Source: Anastrepha obliqua (lineage: Eukaryota; Arthropoda; Insecta; Diptera; Tephritidae). Taken from it: DNA of 64,000 nt. The position numbers and the translations under genes were made by a program. The notes beneath the pieces were generated by a model. The model was not told the origin of the DNA. It searched no databases and saw only the letters and a program-made list of their open reading frames with translations. Location of the stretch: positions 125,859,784-125,923,783 of the forward strand of contig NC_072893.1 in assembly GCF_027943255.1 (NCBI RefSeq), written 5' to 3'. Shown here piece by piece: positions 28,646-40,700 of the stretch; position 1 is the first letter of the stretch; each line of letters begins with the position of its first letter.

Positions 28646-29660
28646 GAAATTTGTGTACTTAAAATTAAGTACTTATTTGTATGAATCTGTGTTGGTATGC
28701 AGTTCGCTTGCATAAATAGACGACAAAGAGGCATAAATAACAATATATGCTTGTACATCTTACCACACTTATTCAGGAATATTTTATAGCGCGTAAATTT
28801 GTGGCATGTAATTTATTTTTTTTTTAATCAATTAACATTTGAAATATTGCGCCAAGGTGGTTTTTGTGCTAAATATTCCAACAATACATACATACATATG
28901 TATGTGACACGTTTTTGCTTTATTACATAAAGGGAATAGAAAACCACCTATTTTGGAAAGTGGGAGTAGAGTAGAGTAGTAGAGTAGCGAATTAAATAGC
29001 GTTTAACATTTCTGCTACTTTGGACTTTTGTTGCTTTTCTAAGGCATGCACTAAAAACCGCAACGTTCCGCATCTTGAGAAAAAGCGAATTATAAACAAT
29101 GATGAAGAGAACTAAATGATTTTAAAATTTTGTTGTTGTTTTCCCTATACTTCATTGTTTTTGTGATTTATATTTTTCTCACAATGGTGGCATTTCGTCA
29201 TTATCTCTAAGTGCTGATATATGCTTATTCATATCTCGCTACCTTTAGGTGGAAACACTCAAACTACGTTATCACATGCGCGCTTGACTATGTATATATA
29301 ATACAATAAATATACATATGTATATCTATGTATATATATATATTTACATATTTGTATTGGACTCAGTTCAACAACCCGCACACTTTTAATTTATGCTCAA
29401 TGAAAAATGCGTTTGTCTTTTGTTGTTGTATTACCTCATTATTGTTGATGCTTTAAAGTTGACGCCAAACAGTGCCAATCAGCTATAAAAGTGCAAAGTA
29501 CAAGTCCGTAGAGGGACGCTAGTTATCAGTGCCTACATACTTCTTGTTCCGTATCTCCAATGCGTCGCATTTCTCAAGTTAGGCCTCATATCTATGCATA
29601 ACTATTAATGCATATACTTATGCATGTATGTACATACATACATACATATAATATATATAT

Positions 29661-29695
<35 letters not shown>

Positions 29696-29920
29696 CATAC
29701 GCACGCACTTTAACGCGGGAAAAATTGTGTTAACTCTATTTTCTGTTTTTTTTTTCAGTGCTATTTGTTTTCTCTCTCTTGACGCACTCTTCTTTCTCCA
29801 TCAGTTCTTTACTGGTGCGCACAACGCTTCGCAGTGTTACCGCTTAACTAAATACTTAACATCAATTTCCAATTTCCAAAATTTTAAACTCACCTGCCAC
29901 TTAAAAATATTGGATTTTAA
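28646..29920. other. Upstream region of VMP1 with simple repeats
   Basis: Non-coding; contains TA and CATA microsatellites (29283-29345, 29625-29700). It presumably includes the VMP1 promoter and 5' UTR, not resolvable by eye. Confidence 0.5.
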
Positions 29921-31500
29921 ATGTCACAACATTCGAAAAAGGATGCGCCAACTAGCCGAAGTCGCAAACAGCAGCAACAGCAACAGCAACAACAAAATGC
30001 TGAAAGTATAAAACAAAAACCAAACGCTTTAGGCAACTCATCAACTGCCAACAGAAAGTCGAATGGTGGTATTCCTTGGTCCAGCAATGCCGCCTCGCCG
30101 TCTGGTGGTAGCATCACAACATCCGCTTCAGCTCCAGCACTTACACGCAAGAAATCGCAGACGAAGTTGCAAAAAGAAAAGGAGCGCGCCGAGCGTGAGA
30201 CGCTTGTGCTATGGCGTCGACCGGTGCAAACTGTCAGATATTGTGGTCTTGAGTTGGTCACTCTAGTGCACACCTCGTGGAAGCGGTAAATCTGTTGCTT
30301 AAGTAAAAATTGATTATGTTTTTAATTATTTATTTTCTTTCTAGGTTACTACAGCAACGTGGCTTACTCGCGGCTGTCTTAGTTTTAGGTACTTTACTCA
30401 GCTTTACTTGCTACCTGCCAGGACCGCATCAACTTGTGTTGGACGTTGTGCGCCGCAATACTTGGTTCTTTATTTACTGGACAGGGTTAGGTGTACTTTC
30501 CTCGGTAGGTTTGGGTACAGGATTACACACATTTTTGCTGTACTTGGGACCACACATAGCTAGTGTAACACTTGCTGCGTATGAATGCAATTCGTTGAAC
30601 TTTCCGCGACCACCATATCCCGATGAGTGAGTATGAAAACGAATTAAATAGCAATATTCTACTAATTTGTGTTACTTACTGTTTAGTATAATTTGCCCGG
30701 AAGAGCCATATGTAAAGAAAATGCCAAATCTGTGGATGATTATGAGTAAAGTGCGCATGGAAGCATTCCTTTGGGGTGCTGGTACTGCTTTGGGTGAGTT
30801 GCCACCATATTTTATGGCAAAGGCAGCTCGTCTCTCTGGTTATGACCCCGATGATGCTGAAGAACTAGCTGAATTCGAAGCGTTGAAAGCTAAACGTAAT
30901 CAGACGAATTTGAGTTTGATGGATAAGGGCAAATTGTTTATGGAACGCGTGGTGGAGCGTGTTGGTTTTCTCGGAATACTGGCATGTGCGAGTGTAAGTG
31001 AAATGCAAAATAACATAAAATTCACTGATTATGACTTTGTTTAACCTAACCGAACTCATTCGTAGATTCCCAATCCTCTCTTTGATTTGGCCGGCATCAC
31101 ATGCGGTCACTTTTTGGTGCCATTCTGGACTTTCTTCGGTGCTACGCTCATCGGCAAGGCCATCATCAAGATGCACATACAGAAAGTATTCGTTATAATT
31201 GCTTTTAATGAGGCGTTGATCGAACGTGCTGTCGATTTACTTGGAAAGTTGCCCATATTTGGCAAAAAGCTGCAGGAGCCTTTCAAAGGCTTCCTCAATA
31301 ATCAGAAGAAACACTTGCATCGCCAACGCCAGCCAGCGGCCGAGTCGGGCAATTTGCTGTCCAAAGTGTTTGAAACATTCGTAATTTGTATGGTCTGCTA
31401 CTTCATAATTTCGATTGTGAATTCTTTGGCGCAAAATTACCATAAACGGCTGCATAAGAAGCACGTGAAAAAGGTGAAGAAGTCGATAGGAAAAGATTAG
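29921..31500 (+). CDS. Tango5: Vacuole membrane protein 1 (Tango5)
   Basis: Four exons, 29921-30285, 30345-30626, 30687-30993 and 31066-31500, splice in frame to 462 residues. The N-terminus (1-~105) is Ser/Thr- and Gln-rich with a run of nine Gln and a basic coiled segment ([18 protein letters not shown]). Then come several hydrophobic segments and the VTT (DedA-like) domain, including [38 protein letters not shown] and [20 protein letters not shown]. The C-terminus is strongly basic and cytosolic. VMP1 is an ER multispanning protein with lipid-scramblase activity, needed for autophagosome formation and secretion. In Drosophila the gene is called Tango5 (Transport and Golgi organization 5). 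The start is the first ATG in frame. Introns are 59-72 bases. Confidence 0.95.
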
Positions 31501-32984
31501 GAGAAGACGAAGGATGCGGAAAGGAGTTAAATTAGTTGATGTAGCGTTCGATGAGGAAGCAGAAAAAGTACATAAAATAGAGCGTAGCGCATGTGACTGA
31601 ATTATTTATTTGAAAGTGATAAAATCATGAGTGATGTGGAAAGTAAATGAAACAGTGGGGGAGTTTTCAATCTACATAAATATATTCCGAGTTCAAATGC
31701 CTTTACGTCTACTAATGTTGTGTTTAGCTAAATTCCTACTCGAGTAAAGGTGAACAATCATCGCAATGAAATATTATTAAAGAATGGACCATCATCAAGG
31801 CAAATTAAATGTGATTGATGGTGATTTAGTTAAATTTTTAATTTAATTTGTGAATGCTGATTTACTTTAAATTATACAAATAATGTTAAATATATTGAAG
31901 GTACAGCAGGATTCGAACAGCCTTATGCTGATTGAATCATAAGCAACTAGTCCTAATTTGTATGTATGTATATACAAAAACAAACTAGTAAGAGCACATC
32001 GATTGAAGCTCATTTTATTTAAAATTAAAGCCTATTTCACATGTGAGATATATGGGTGTGTTTTGTGTGCATTTATTTTCATGTTGGCATGAAATGTTTT
32101 TTTCGATTATTAAAAAAATAGGAAAAGGGTAAAATAGAAGGTATGTACCTACAATAGAGAAACAAAGGCGTAATATATGTATGTACATGAAAAAAAATTA
32201 ACAAAAAATACTAGGTTTAGACGCGTTGCACTTGTATTCTAGCAATAGTTGCGTGATAAATTTTAATTAAATAAAATAAATTTAAAGAAAAAAGTAAGAG
32301 TTAAGTAAAGAATTCGGCCAAATTGCAGAGGGAAAGTAGAAATAAAAAAAACTCCCTAGAGTGAAAATAAAAATACATTTGCAAAATTATATAGAAAAAG
32401 GTTTTTCAAAGAGCCTGTCGTGCGCCAAAAATGGCTTTACCAAAAAGTTGTAAGAATATTAATTAAACGAATAAATACACAGTGTGAAACCTTTAATAAA
32501 ACCAAAACCATTTGCATACTACAAAAATTAAATAAATAAGTATAAATAAATAAATAAACTTTTGTGGTATTATTTAAAAAAAAAATTGAATTCTACTCGA
32601 CATACATATGTATATCGGATATATTCTATCATGTATAATATATTCGTGTATTATTTTTTAAATTTGTTTTTAATTTTTATTTAAAATTTGTTTTCTAAAT
32701 TTGTTTGTTATTTAATTATTTTTTCTAATTTTTTTTTGAGTTTGTTTTTTTAATTTAAATTTTTTTACTTTTTTTATTTTTTTTTTAATATTTCTTTTTT
32801 AATTAAAAAAAAAATTTGTTTAAATTAAAAAAATGGTTTTTTTTAATTTTTTTTTTTATATTTTTTTAATTTTAATTTTATTTTTTTAATCCACTTTCTC
32901 GTTTTTCCTTGATTTCTTAGTGAAAATATAGTTTTATAAACCAGGCCAACGTTAATTATAGAATTTTCGATTTAAGGCTAAATA
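31501..32984. other. VMP1 3' UTR and AT-rich spacer
   Basis: Begins with the VMP1 3' UTR (AATAAA-like words from ~32270). 32640-32890 is almost pure poly-T/poly-A runs. No gene. Confidence 0.6.
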
Positions 32985-33570
32985 AAGGGTGATTAGATTG
33001 GAGGTACTTTTTCCAACAGGGTTTTTTACAATTCACGCGTGCATATTTTTTCCGGTATTCATTGACATTTCATCATGGAAAGACTTACGCCTCAACAACG
33101 TTTACAAATCGTACCATTGTATTACGAAAATCGGCGAAACATAACGATATTCAGCGTTGAGGCCCATTTTTGACTTAATGGTTACGTAAATAGGCAAAAT
33201 TGCCGTATTTGGGGCTGAAGAGCAAGCCATTCAAGAATAGCCATTGCATCCATTGAAAGCAACCGTTTGGTGCGGCCTATGGGCTGGAGGAATCATCGGC
33301 CAATATTTGTTCAAAGACGAGACTGGCGCCAATGTAACAGTGAATGGCGAACGCTATCGCGCCTTGATAAACAACTTTTTGATGCCGGAAATTGAAGCCC
33401 GCGTTTTCCACAGTATTTGGTTCCAAGAAGACGGCGTTACTTGCCATAAATTTAGTGTTTACGGTGAGCCATTCAAAATTGGTGTTTACGGATGACCGAA
33501 TTACGGCGCAGTTGAAGCCAATATTTGAAAGAGATTATCTTTGAAAAAATAAATGTTATGAATGCTTCTA
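32985..33570 (+). mobile_element. Deleted DD41D-type mariner, right end not found
   Basis: Starts after TA with aagggtgattag, like the end of the copy at 38021. ATG at 33075 gives the N-terminus (MERLTPQQRLQIV) for ~25 residues. The sequence then jumps to the LNGYVN..NCRIWG region and the part with NVTVNGERYRALINNFLMPEIEAR (33355-33425), and breaks off before the C-terminus. Not functional. Confidence 0.72.
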
Positions 33571-33599
33571 TTCAAAAATAATATATATAGATTGCCCAA

Positions 33600-34330
33600 T
33601 CAATTTGAATTTTCGTTCTTTTATTTTAATTTAAAATCCGATACCTCTAAACTGATCAGCCTTTACAACGTTGCGAGCTTTATTTGTTCTTTTTTTCGTG
33701 AGCTCAAAAATGCATTTCACCCAAAAAATGGAAAGAATTTGAGAACATTTTCGGACGATGATTTATTACGATTTCCGAGACAGAAGTGCATTGATCCACT
33801 TACTTCGACTCTTGGTATTAAAGCACCACACTTAACAGCTGACAAATCTTGGATCTAGAAATATGAACCGGAAATAAAACAGCGCTAGACAGTATGGGTG
33901 TTCCATGACGAGCTTAATCCAACAAAAGCACCTCAAGGCAAATTATCGGCTGTTTTTTTCGTAAAATCTAGTCATGTCGCAAATATACCAATTAATATTT
34001 ACAGTCAATTATACGTGGTACACACCCATTTGTTTGCCAGAAGTTTTCGGAGAATCGGGGAGAACCAATCGCCGAAGGCCAGTCATGCTTTACCAAGACA
34101 ATGCGAGCTCTCACGTATTGCTCACAAATTTGTTGGTGGCAATTTTGTTGGTCATGATGCTCCGATTTTGTTGGACTATTATCTGTAGGGTTATCTTAAA
34201 GAAAGAGTTCATGTGAGTAAACCAGAAGCAATTGAAAGAGAACATCCGAGATAGAGCGCGAATCATGTCTAAATGCTATCCGAAATTTCGCAAAATAATT
34301 GTCAACTGTAAAGGTGCTTGCGAAATATAT
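33600..34330 (+). pseudogene. Degenerate mariner transposase (second type)
   Basis: Frames at 33562-33858, 33898-34188 and 33974-34216 together resemble a mariner transposase: LGIKAPHLTADKSWI, VWVFHDELNPTKA, then CLPEVFGESG..NRRRPVMLYQDNASSH with the second catalytic Asp. Stops and shifts are frequent. It is unlike the DD41D copies nearby. Confidence 0.7.
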
Positions 34331-34369
34331 TTGAAAAATATCACTATCACTCATAAATGTTAAAACCTA

Positions 34370-36490
34370 AAGGGGATAATGAATTTCCATTCAAAATTAC
34401 TAAATTTAAAATTTAAAATAAAAATAAACTCGAACTCGAAGGACCTTGTACAAGCTTTACAATGTGACTTTCATGTGTCTGTGCGGTCTGATAGCAGAAT
34501 GTTTGTCGTGGTGCTGCGCTTCCTCATAAATTGGCGGTCTAACGGCTGTAATGGACACTCATATGTGGCTAAATATGAATAATGCAAAAATCCTAGCAAA
34601 CAAAAAAAGAAAAAAAAAAAAACAGATACATAAAAATGAAGTGAAAGCAATAATGGCGCTGCTGGTGTGTGGTAAAGTTATTGTTAAGATAGCCGACAGT
34701 AAATACCAGTGAAATGTGATGACTAATAAATCAAAACATATGCATGCATGTGTGTATGTGGGGAAGTATGTGTTATGAAAGAAAATATATATTTGTGCGA
34801 TGGGAAAGTTTTAAGCCTGAAGCCAAAAAATTTGTTTAGAAAAATTGAATTTTTCTTGAAAATTTTTGCTGAAAATTTTCTTAACGCTGTAAATGCTTAA
34901 ACTTTCTTTCTTCGCAATGCATTGTGGAAAAATTTAGTAGAAAGCCATTTTAACGGCCTTTCAACTGGAAAATTTAGTGTTTGTTTGGAAATTCAAAATC
35001 CAAACAACATAATTTATGCTTTCAAATTATTCTGTGCTTTCTGCGCTCTTTTATCCAACCTTTCACGCAGATACACAAAAATTAGACCTTCGAATTAGTC
35101 GTTAAGTAGACGGCCCGCAGCAAATTCACTCCAGCGCCGCCATCACTTTCTAATAAATACATTTCCCCAAGCTCGCCGAATATAGTAAAAAATTGAGCGC
35201 GAAGTTCACTTAAGCTACAATTAACGGTGACTTTTAGTACCGCTTTTTTGCTTTTTTGGGGTTAGTTACCATGCTTCGAGTGGTAACGATAGTAGATTTA
35301 GTTGTAGTTGAGTTTTCCTTGTGAGGCTGATGTACATACACATTTACATAGGTTTACATGTGTGTGCTTTGAAAAATCACCCCCTATTTTGGGTGGCTGT
35401 CTCACTCCAATTGCATTAGTTAAAAAGCATTATACTTGTTGTTGTATGCACCCTATCATGCTGCGAAACTGAGTAACCAACCGTTCGTCGAAATACTCGC
35501 AAGTGCTAAGGAGAGTCGATAAGCCAAGCGTGGAAGCATGCACGCGCGACTCCTTGAAGCGGCTAACTAGAATGGGCCAGTAGGGATATTCATAGAGTTT
35601 TTTGCACGACAGTTTATTGCATCCACAGGATTTATCTTTGGATAGCCGGTTGTCGCCACTCGGTCACATCATTGATATCGATGATATCTGCTTTTGAAAA
35701 TAAGCGCTCTAGTAAACGTAAAGAGTCTCTGGGTCACGAGTATTTACTCACTTTGCTGAAACGTAGAAAGAGAAACATCGTTTCCTTCGTTAAATTCGTT
35801 CTGTTCCATAATTTTTTTGTGATTTCTGGGATATTTTCTTCCATAAAATTGTAGTAAAAGAAACAGCTTGGAATAAAAGGGTTTGTTGAGTCACTCGCTC
35901 TCTTGTAATAACTTATCTAACCAAGAAAAAAACGGCTAGAAAAATAATTTTAAACATTTACAGTGCAATTTATGTGCTTATAGATGAAAAATTGAACTAA
36001 TAAATAAGAAATTTAAATAATAAACTAAAATTTTTACGCCTCTGGAGTAAAAATTCCCAAAAATACTTATTTACTCAAAAAGAGAGTAAACAGTTTTTTC
36101 GTATTACCGACCGGTAAGATTCTGCTTTATTCGTGTTATAGAATTATTAGTTTAAAAAATATTGCATTCGTATTATTGGAAATTCGTACAAAAGAGCCTT
36201 CGTATTACTGGACGTCGACTGTATATTATTTTATTTTATTTTATTTTATCTAAGTAAATATAATTTTAATTTTTTATAAGTTTTTCTTATATATATTTAT
36301 TCTAAGTAAATATAATTTTTTGATTTAATTTTTTTATTTTATTTTATTACATTATATTTTATCTAAGTTAGTGTAATACATTTTTTTATTTTATTTTATT
36401 TTATTTAAGTTAGTTTAATTAAATTTATTATTTTATTTTACTTTATTTAATTTAATTTAATTTTATTTTACTTACATATTTTCCTTTTTA
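34370..36490. other. Spacer between VMP1 and Rph
   Basis: Non-coding. 36110-36223 holds one end of a probable pogo-type element: inward from TA it reads CAGTCGACGTCCAGTAATAC on the minus strand. 36224-36475 is TTTTA/ATTTT-type low-complexity sequence. Confidence 0.5.
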
Positions 36491-37624
36491 ATTCGTTCAA
36501 ATGTTTGCAGTATTCAGTGAACACACCTTATCGTTACTTTTTGTAATTTGCCTCCTGTTATCCGTTTTCGCTGCAGACACGAACATGCTGTGCCAAGACA
36601 ACCGAACTAGCAAGCTTAGCTGTATGTGTTTGTGTGCATGGCTGCTTCGCCTTGTGGGGTTGATAACGCACGCAATGTTCATATAGTACATACACTCGTA
36701 CGTGCAGAACGTATTGGGGTTTTTGGCACTAAAATGATAGTGTTTCATTATGAGGAAATTTTGTTGCTATTGTTGCTGTTTTTCGGCGCGTTCAAGTGCG
36801 TTCGACTGTGCAACAGGCGAGTGTTTCGTCAATGGCTCAGACTGGCAGTACTCCAGACACCGATTGTTTAGTCAGGCACTCAGTATATTGTCGTCGATTG
36901 AAGAGGGCGTTTCACAGACGCCAAAGAACGGAAAAATATCAGAAATGTGTAGAAGAAAAAAATTCGCCAAAAATAGCAAAAATATATTAAAAAAAGTATA
37001 AAGCCTTGCGGTAAAGTTTAGTGTCATATTTATATGTAAAAATAATTAATTTATAAAAAAAAATATAGCAAATAAATTATATTGAAAGTTCAAAAAAAAA
37101 GTTACAAAAAAAAAAAAATGTGCGTGACTTAAACGAATATTTAAAACTTCAATTGTGCTAAATACGCATAAGTTTTCGATGTATAGATGCAGTAATGTCC
37201 TTTTCGCTTGCACCAGCTGTAGCTGCGCCAAAAAGTATACTATCGTTTGAATATGTGTGTGTGTGGGCGTGTGCATAACTTTTGCGGCAACCACTTGTGA
37301 ATATCGAAATATTGTATGTATTTTCAAGGCAAATAGCGCATAACACAACAAATATTGTTGAAAATAACCCAACAACAATAACAATTATCGCAAGACACTG
37401 CACGCAAAAGCAATCATACGCAGTGGTGTGTGCAGCAACAACAACTACAATAGAGGCGAGGTCGCAACTGACAACAGTTAACAGTGACACATTGTAGCAC
37501 AGCAGCAACAACAGCAACAACAATAACAATAGGTAATAGTACAACTCTCGTCTCCGCCAACGCACCAACAGGCTGTCGCCGTTACCATCACTCGTGCCGC
37601 CGCCGCTTATTTACACTGCAGGAA
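36491..37624. other. Upstream region of Rph
   Basis: Likely promoter and 5' UTR of rabphilin. CAA/CAG-rich from 37430 to 37545, which also opens a frame in phase with the Rph start. A 61-codon open frame at 36501 with a hydrophobic start is noted but not accepted as a gene. Confidence 0.45.
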
Positions 37625-37704
37625 ATGGATTTCCACAGCCACAACAACACAGGCGGAAATAAGTTTGTCTGCCCCAGCGACAGGCAACTGGCATTGAGAG
37701 CAAA
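37625..37704 (+). CDS. Rph: Rph first coding exon
   Basis: Encodes MDFHSHNNTGGNKF followed by VCPSDRQLALRAK. It ends in phase 2 at AA|gtaaat, and the A at 59303 completes Lys before LRAGWS. Separated from the rest by 21,598 bases, so it is easily missed by gene finders. Confidence 0.9.
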
Positions 37705-40700
37705 GTAAATACACTTATATTTTGGACTTATTATACATATACACACGTATGTATGTGTGGTATAAACAAATTTGTGCATTTTAACTCGATATATGCAAGC
37801 TTTTGAACGCATGTAATAAAAAAGATAACGATTAGTTAGAGCGCTGTTGTGTACATACAAAAACAATGAAGTAGAGTAAGGGGAGAAAAGAAGTCCGATT
37901 TACTGGATTGGGGAAAATTCAAAGCAAACAAATGTTGACGAACTTCGAATTCATAGCGAAAACGAAAGCCGAAATCGTTCAGATTCCATTTTGAAAACTT
38001 ATTCCGATTTCGTACTTTTAAAGGGTGATTTTTTAAAAGCTATAGGAAAGTTTTTCAAAAAAACACAAGTAAAATTCAGAAAAATGCATGGCATTTTTAT
38101 TAAAATCGATAGTACAGTCCATATAATTTAATGTTTGAAGATTATTTCATGCGAATGTTGACCGCGACTGCGCTTCAAATGGTCCATCCGCTTAGTCCAA
38201 TTTTGGTATAGTCTTTCCAATGTTTCGGCCGGTATCTCACATATAAATGCTTTAATGTTGGCTTCCAATGCGTTAATTGAAGCAGGCTTGTCTGAATAGG
38301 CATGAGCTTTAACATAGCCCCACAAAAAATAATCTAAAGGCGTTATATCGCACGATCTGGGTGGCAAATTGACAGGTCCCGAACGTGAAATCAAAAATGA
38401 GCTTCGTCGCTGAACACAATTTGTCGATAAAAAAGTGGATCTTCGGCCAACTTTCCAGGAGCCCATTCACCAAAAATTCTACGTTGCGGTAGGTCGTTGG
38501 GCTTCAATTCTTGCACCAGTTGTATTTTGAAAGGCTTCACACCTAAATCCTTTCGCAAAATTTTCCACGTTGTTGAGTAACAGAGGCCCAATTGCTGAGA
38601 ACGGCGACAAATCGATAATTGATGGTCATCATTAACACTGGCCGATACAGCTGCGATATTTTCTTCAGTTCGCACTCTACGTAAGCGTGTTGGTGGTTTG
38701 ATGAATAATGTAAATTTGGTTCTAAATTTAGTCACAATAGCTCGAATAGCCGCTTCAGTGGGTCGATTAAACTGACCATAAAATGGAAGAAGCGCGCAAA
38801 AAACTTTCTTAACAGAACACGCATTTTTATAATAAAATTCAATGATTTGCAAGCGTTGTTCGTTTGTAAGACGATTCATGTTTAAATTATAGACCAAACT
38901 GAATATGTTTGACAGTGAAACAAAACATGGAACGTACGTCAGCTGTTTAAACCAACTGTTTAAAAAGATAATGGCTAAAAAATCACCCGTTACTTGGAGA
39001 GTTCTTTACGAAATGTAATTTGATACCTTCTACTCAAATATGAACGAGACGTTATCAATAAAACGGTCCGCGGATGACATATGGCAAAAATAAATTTTTT
39101 GTTTTTTGGTAGGACTGTTATAAGCTTACATGGCAAATTTCAGCGTGATATGTCACTTAGTTTGTTTTCTGTGATACTGTAAACAAGTCAAGCTCGAGTG
39201 TGTTCTTCGAATTTAACGATGGAAATTCAAGTTGAACAAAGAATTTGTTTGAAATTTTGTTATTCCAACAAAATTTCGGCTTCAGACGCCTTAAAAATGT
39301 TACAGACAACCTATGGGGACTCTGCTCTATCGCGTGCACGTGTTTTCCAGTGGTACAAATCGTTCAAAGAGGGCCGTACATCAACCCAAAAAACCACGCC
39401 AAAGTCGCTCAAAAATTAAGGTTATGCTGACTGTTTTTTTCGATTACGAAGGTGTGGTGCACTCGGAGTTCCTTCCGCAAGGCCGATCGGTTAACGCTGA
39501 ATATTATTTAGACGTTTTAAAGCGTTTGCGCGAGAACATTCGTCCTAAAAGGAAGGAATTGTGGGACAACAAGTCATGGTTCTTGCATCACGATAATGCA
39601 CCAGCTCACACATAACGTCTTGTTCGCGATTATTTGAACAAAAATAATGTCAATATCGTTCCGCAAGCACCGTATTCGCCTGATATGGCTCCATGTGACT
39701 TTTTCCTGTTTCCCAAGCTCAAGTTGCCGCTCCGTGGAAAACATTTTGAGACAACTGAAGTCATAAAAGAGAATTCGAAGAACACACTCGAGCTTGACTT
39801 GTTTACAGTATCACAGAAAACAAACTAAGAGACATATCACGCTGAAATTTGCCATGTAAGCTTATAACAGTCCTACCAAAAAACAAAAAATTTATTTTTG
39901 CCATATGTCATCCGCGGACCGTTTTATTGATAACGTCTCGTTCATATTTGAGCAGAAGGTATAATTTCGTGATGGGTTATGAAACCCATTTAATTTCGAA
40001 AGCTATAAGAAATCGAATCCTGAGCTTAGTAAATGTATAATATATAAATTAAATCCAAGATGCAATTAAATTATATTTAAGATTTCATTACGAAAATTAG
40101 TTCGAAAATCGATTTTACATCGCAGGCATACTTTATTACGAAATTGAATTCCTTTTCCAATTCTTCATTATGAAGACGCATTTAAATTTTTTTACGAATT
40201 GAAACACGAAAAAGAGGTAAGAAATCATATTCAGAGATGTTTTCGAAATACTTTGGAAATTACAAAAATAGTCCATTTTCAACTCGAAATCCAAAAACAT
40301 TTAGAAACCACTTAAAGAGTTCATTACGAACTCGAACTTCGCAATCATTACTAAATAGATCGATTTAAGAGTACTAAGTTTATGAAATCGACAACCAAAT
40401 TCGTTATGAATTAATATTTAGAATCCCTTGCGAGTTTGAACTCCGAAAAGGCTTAGAAATCAAATATAGAGCTCCTTACAAAATCGAATTGGGTTATATT
40501 TTAAATTGAAAATTTATTTCGTTATCGAGGGTTTTTTTAGCTACATGAGATCTATCGATATCGATAATTATGGTGTGACAGCTGAGAATGGAAAACTGTT
40601 CTGACATTTCTGTTCAGTAAGGTTAGGCAAGCAACCATGATTTGTTTAATGCCAGAACAACGCTTCCAAATGGTGGAAATCGATTTAAAAAATAAAATAA

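Noticed and set aside
29625..29700. Functional element in the TA/CATA repeats upstream of VMP1
   Set aside because: Plain microsatellite; similar runs occur at 53385, 54750 and 63836.
36501..36686. 61-codon frame with a signal-peptide-like start
   Set aside because: Hydrophobic start is expected by chance in T-rich DNA; no homology recognised, and it lies in the likely Rph promoter region.
37484..37624. Upstream in-frame start for Rph
   Set aside because: The frame is open from 37484 but the added residues are CAA/CAG-derived low complexity; the ATG at 37625 directly precedes the conserved start.
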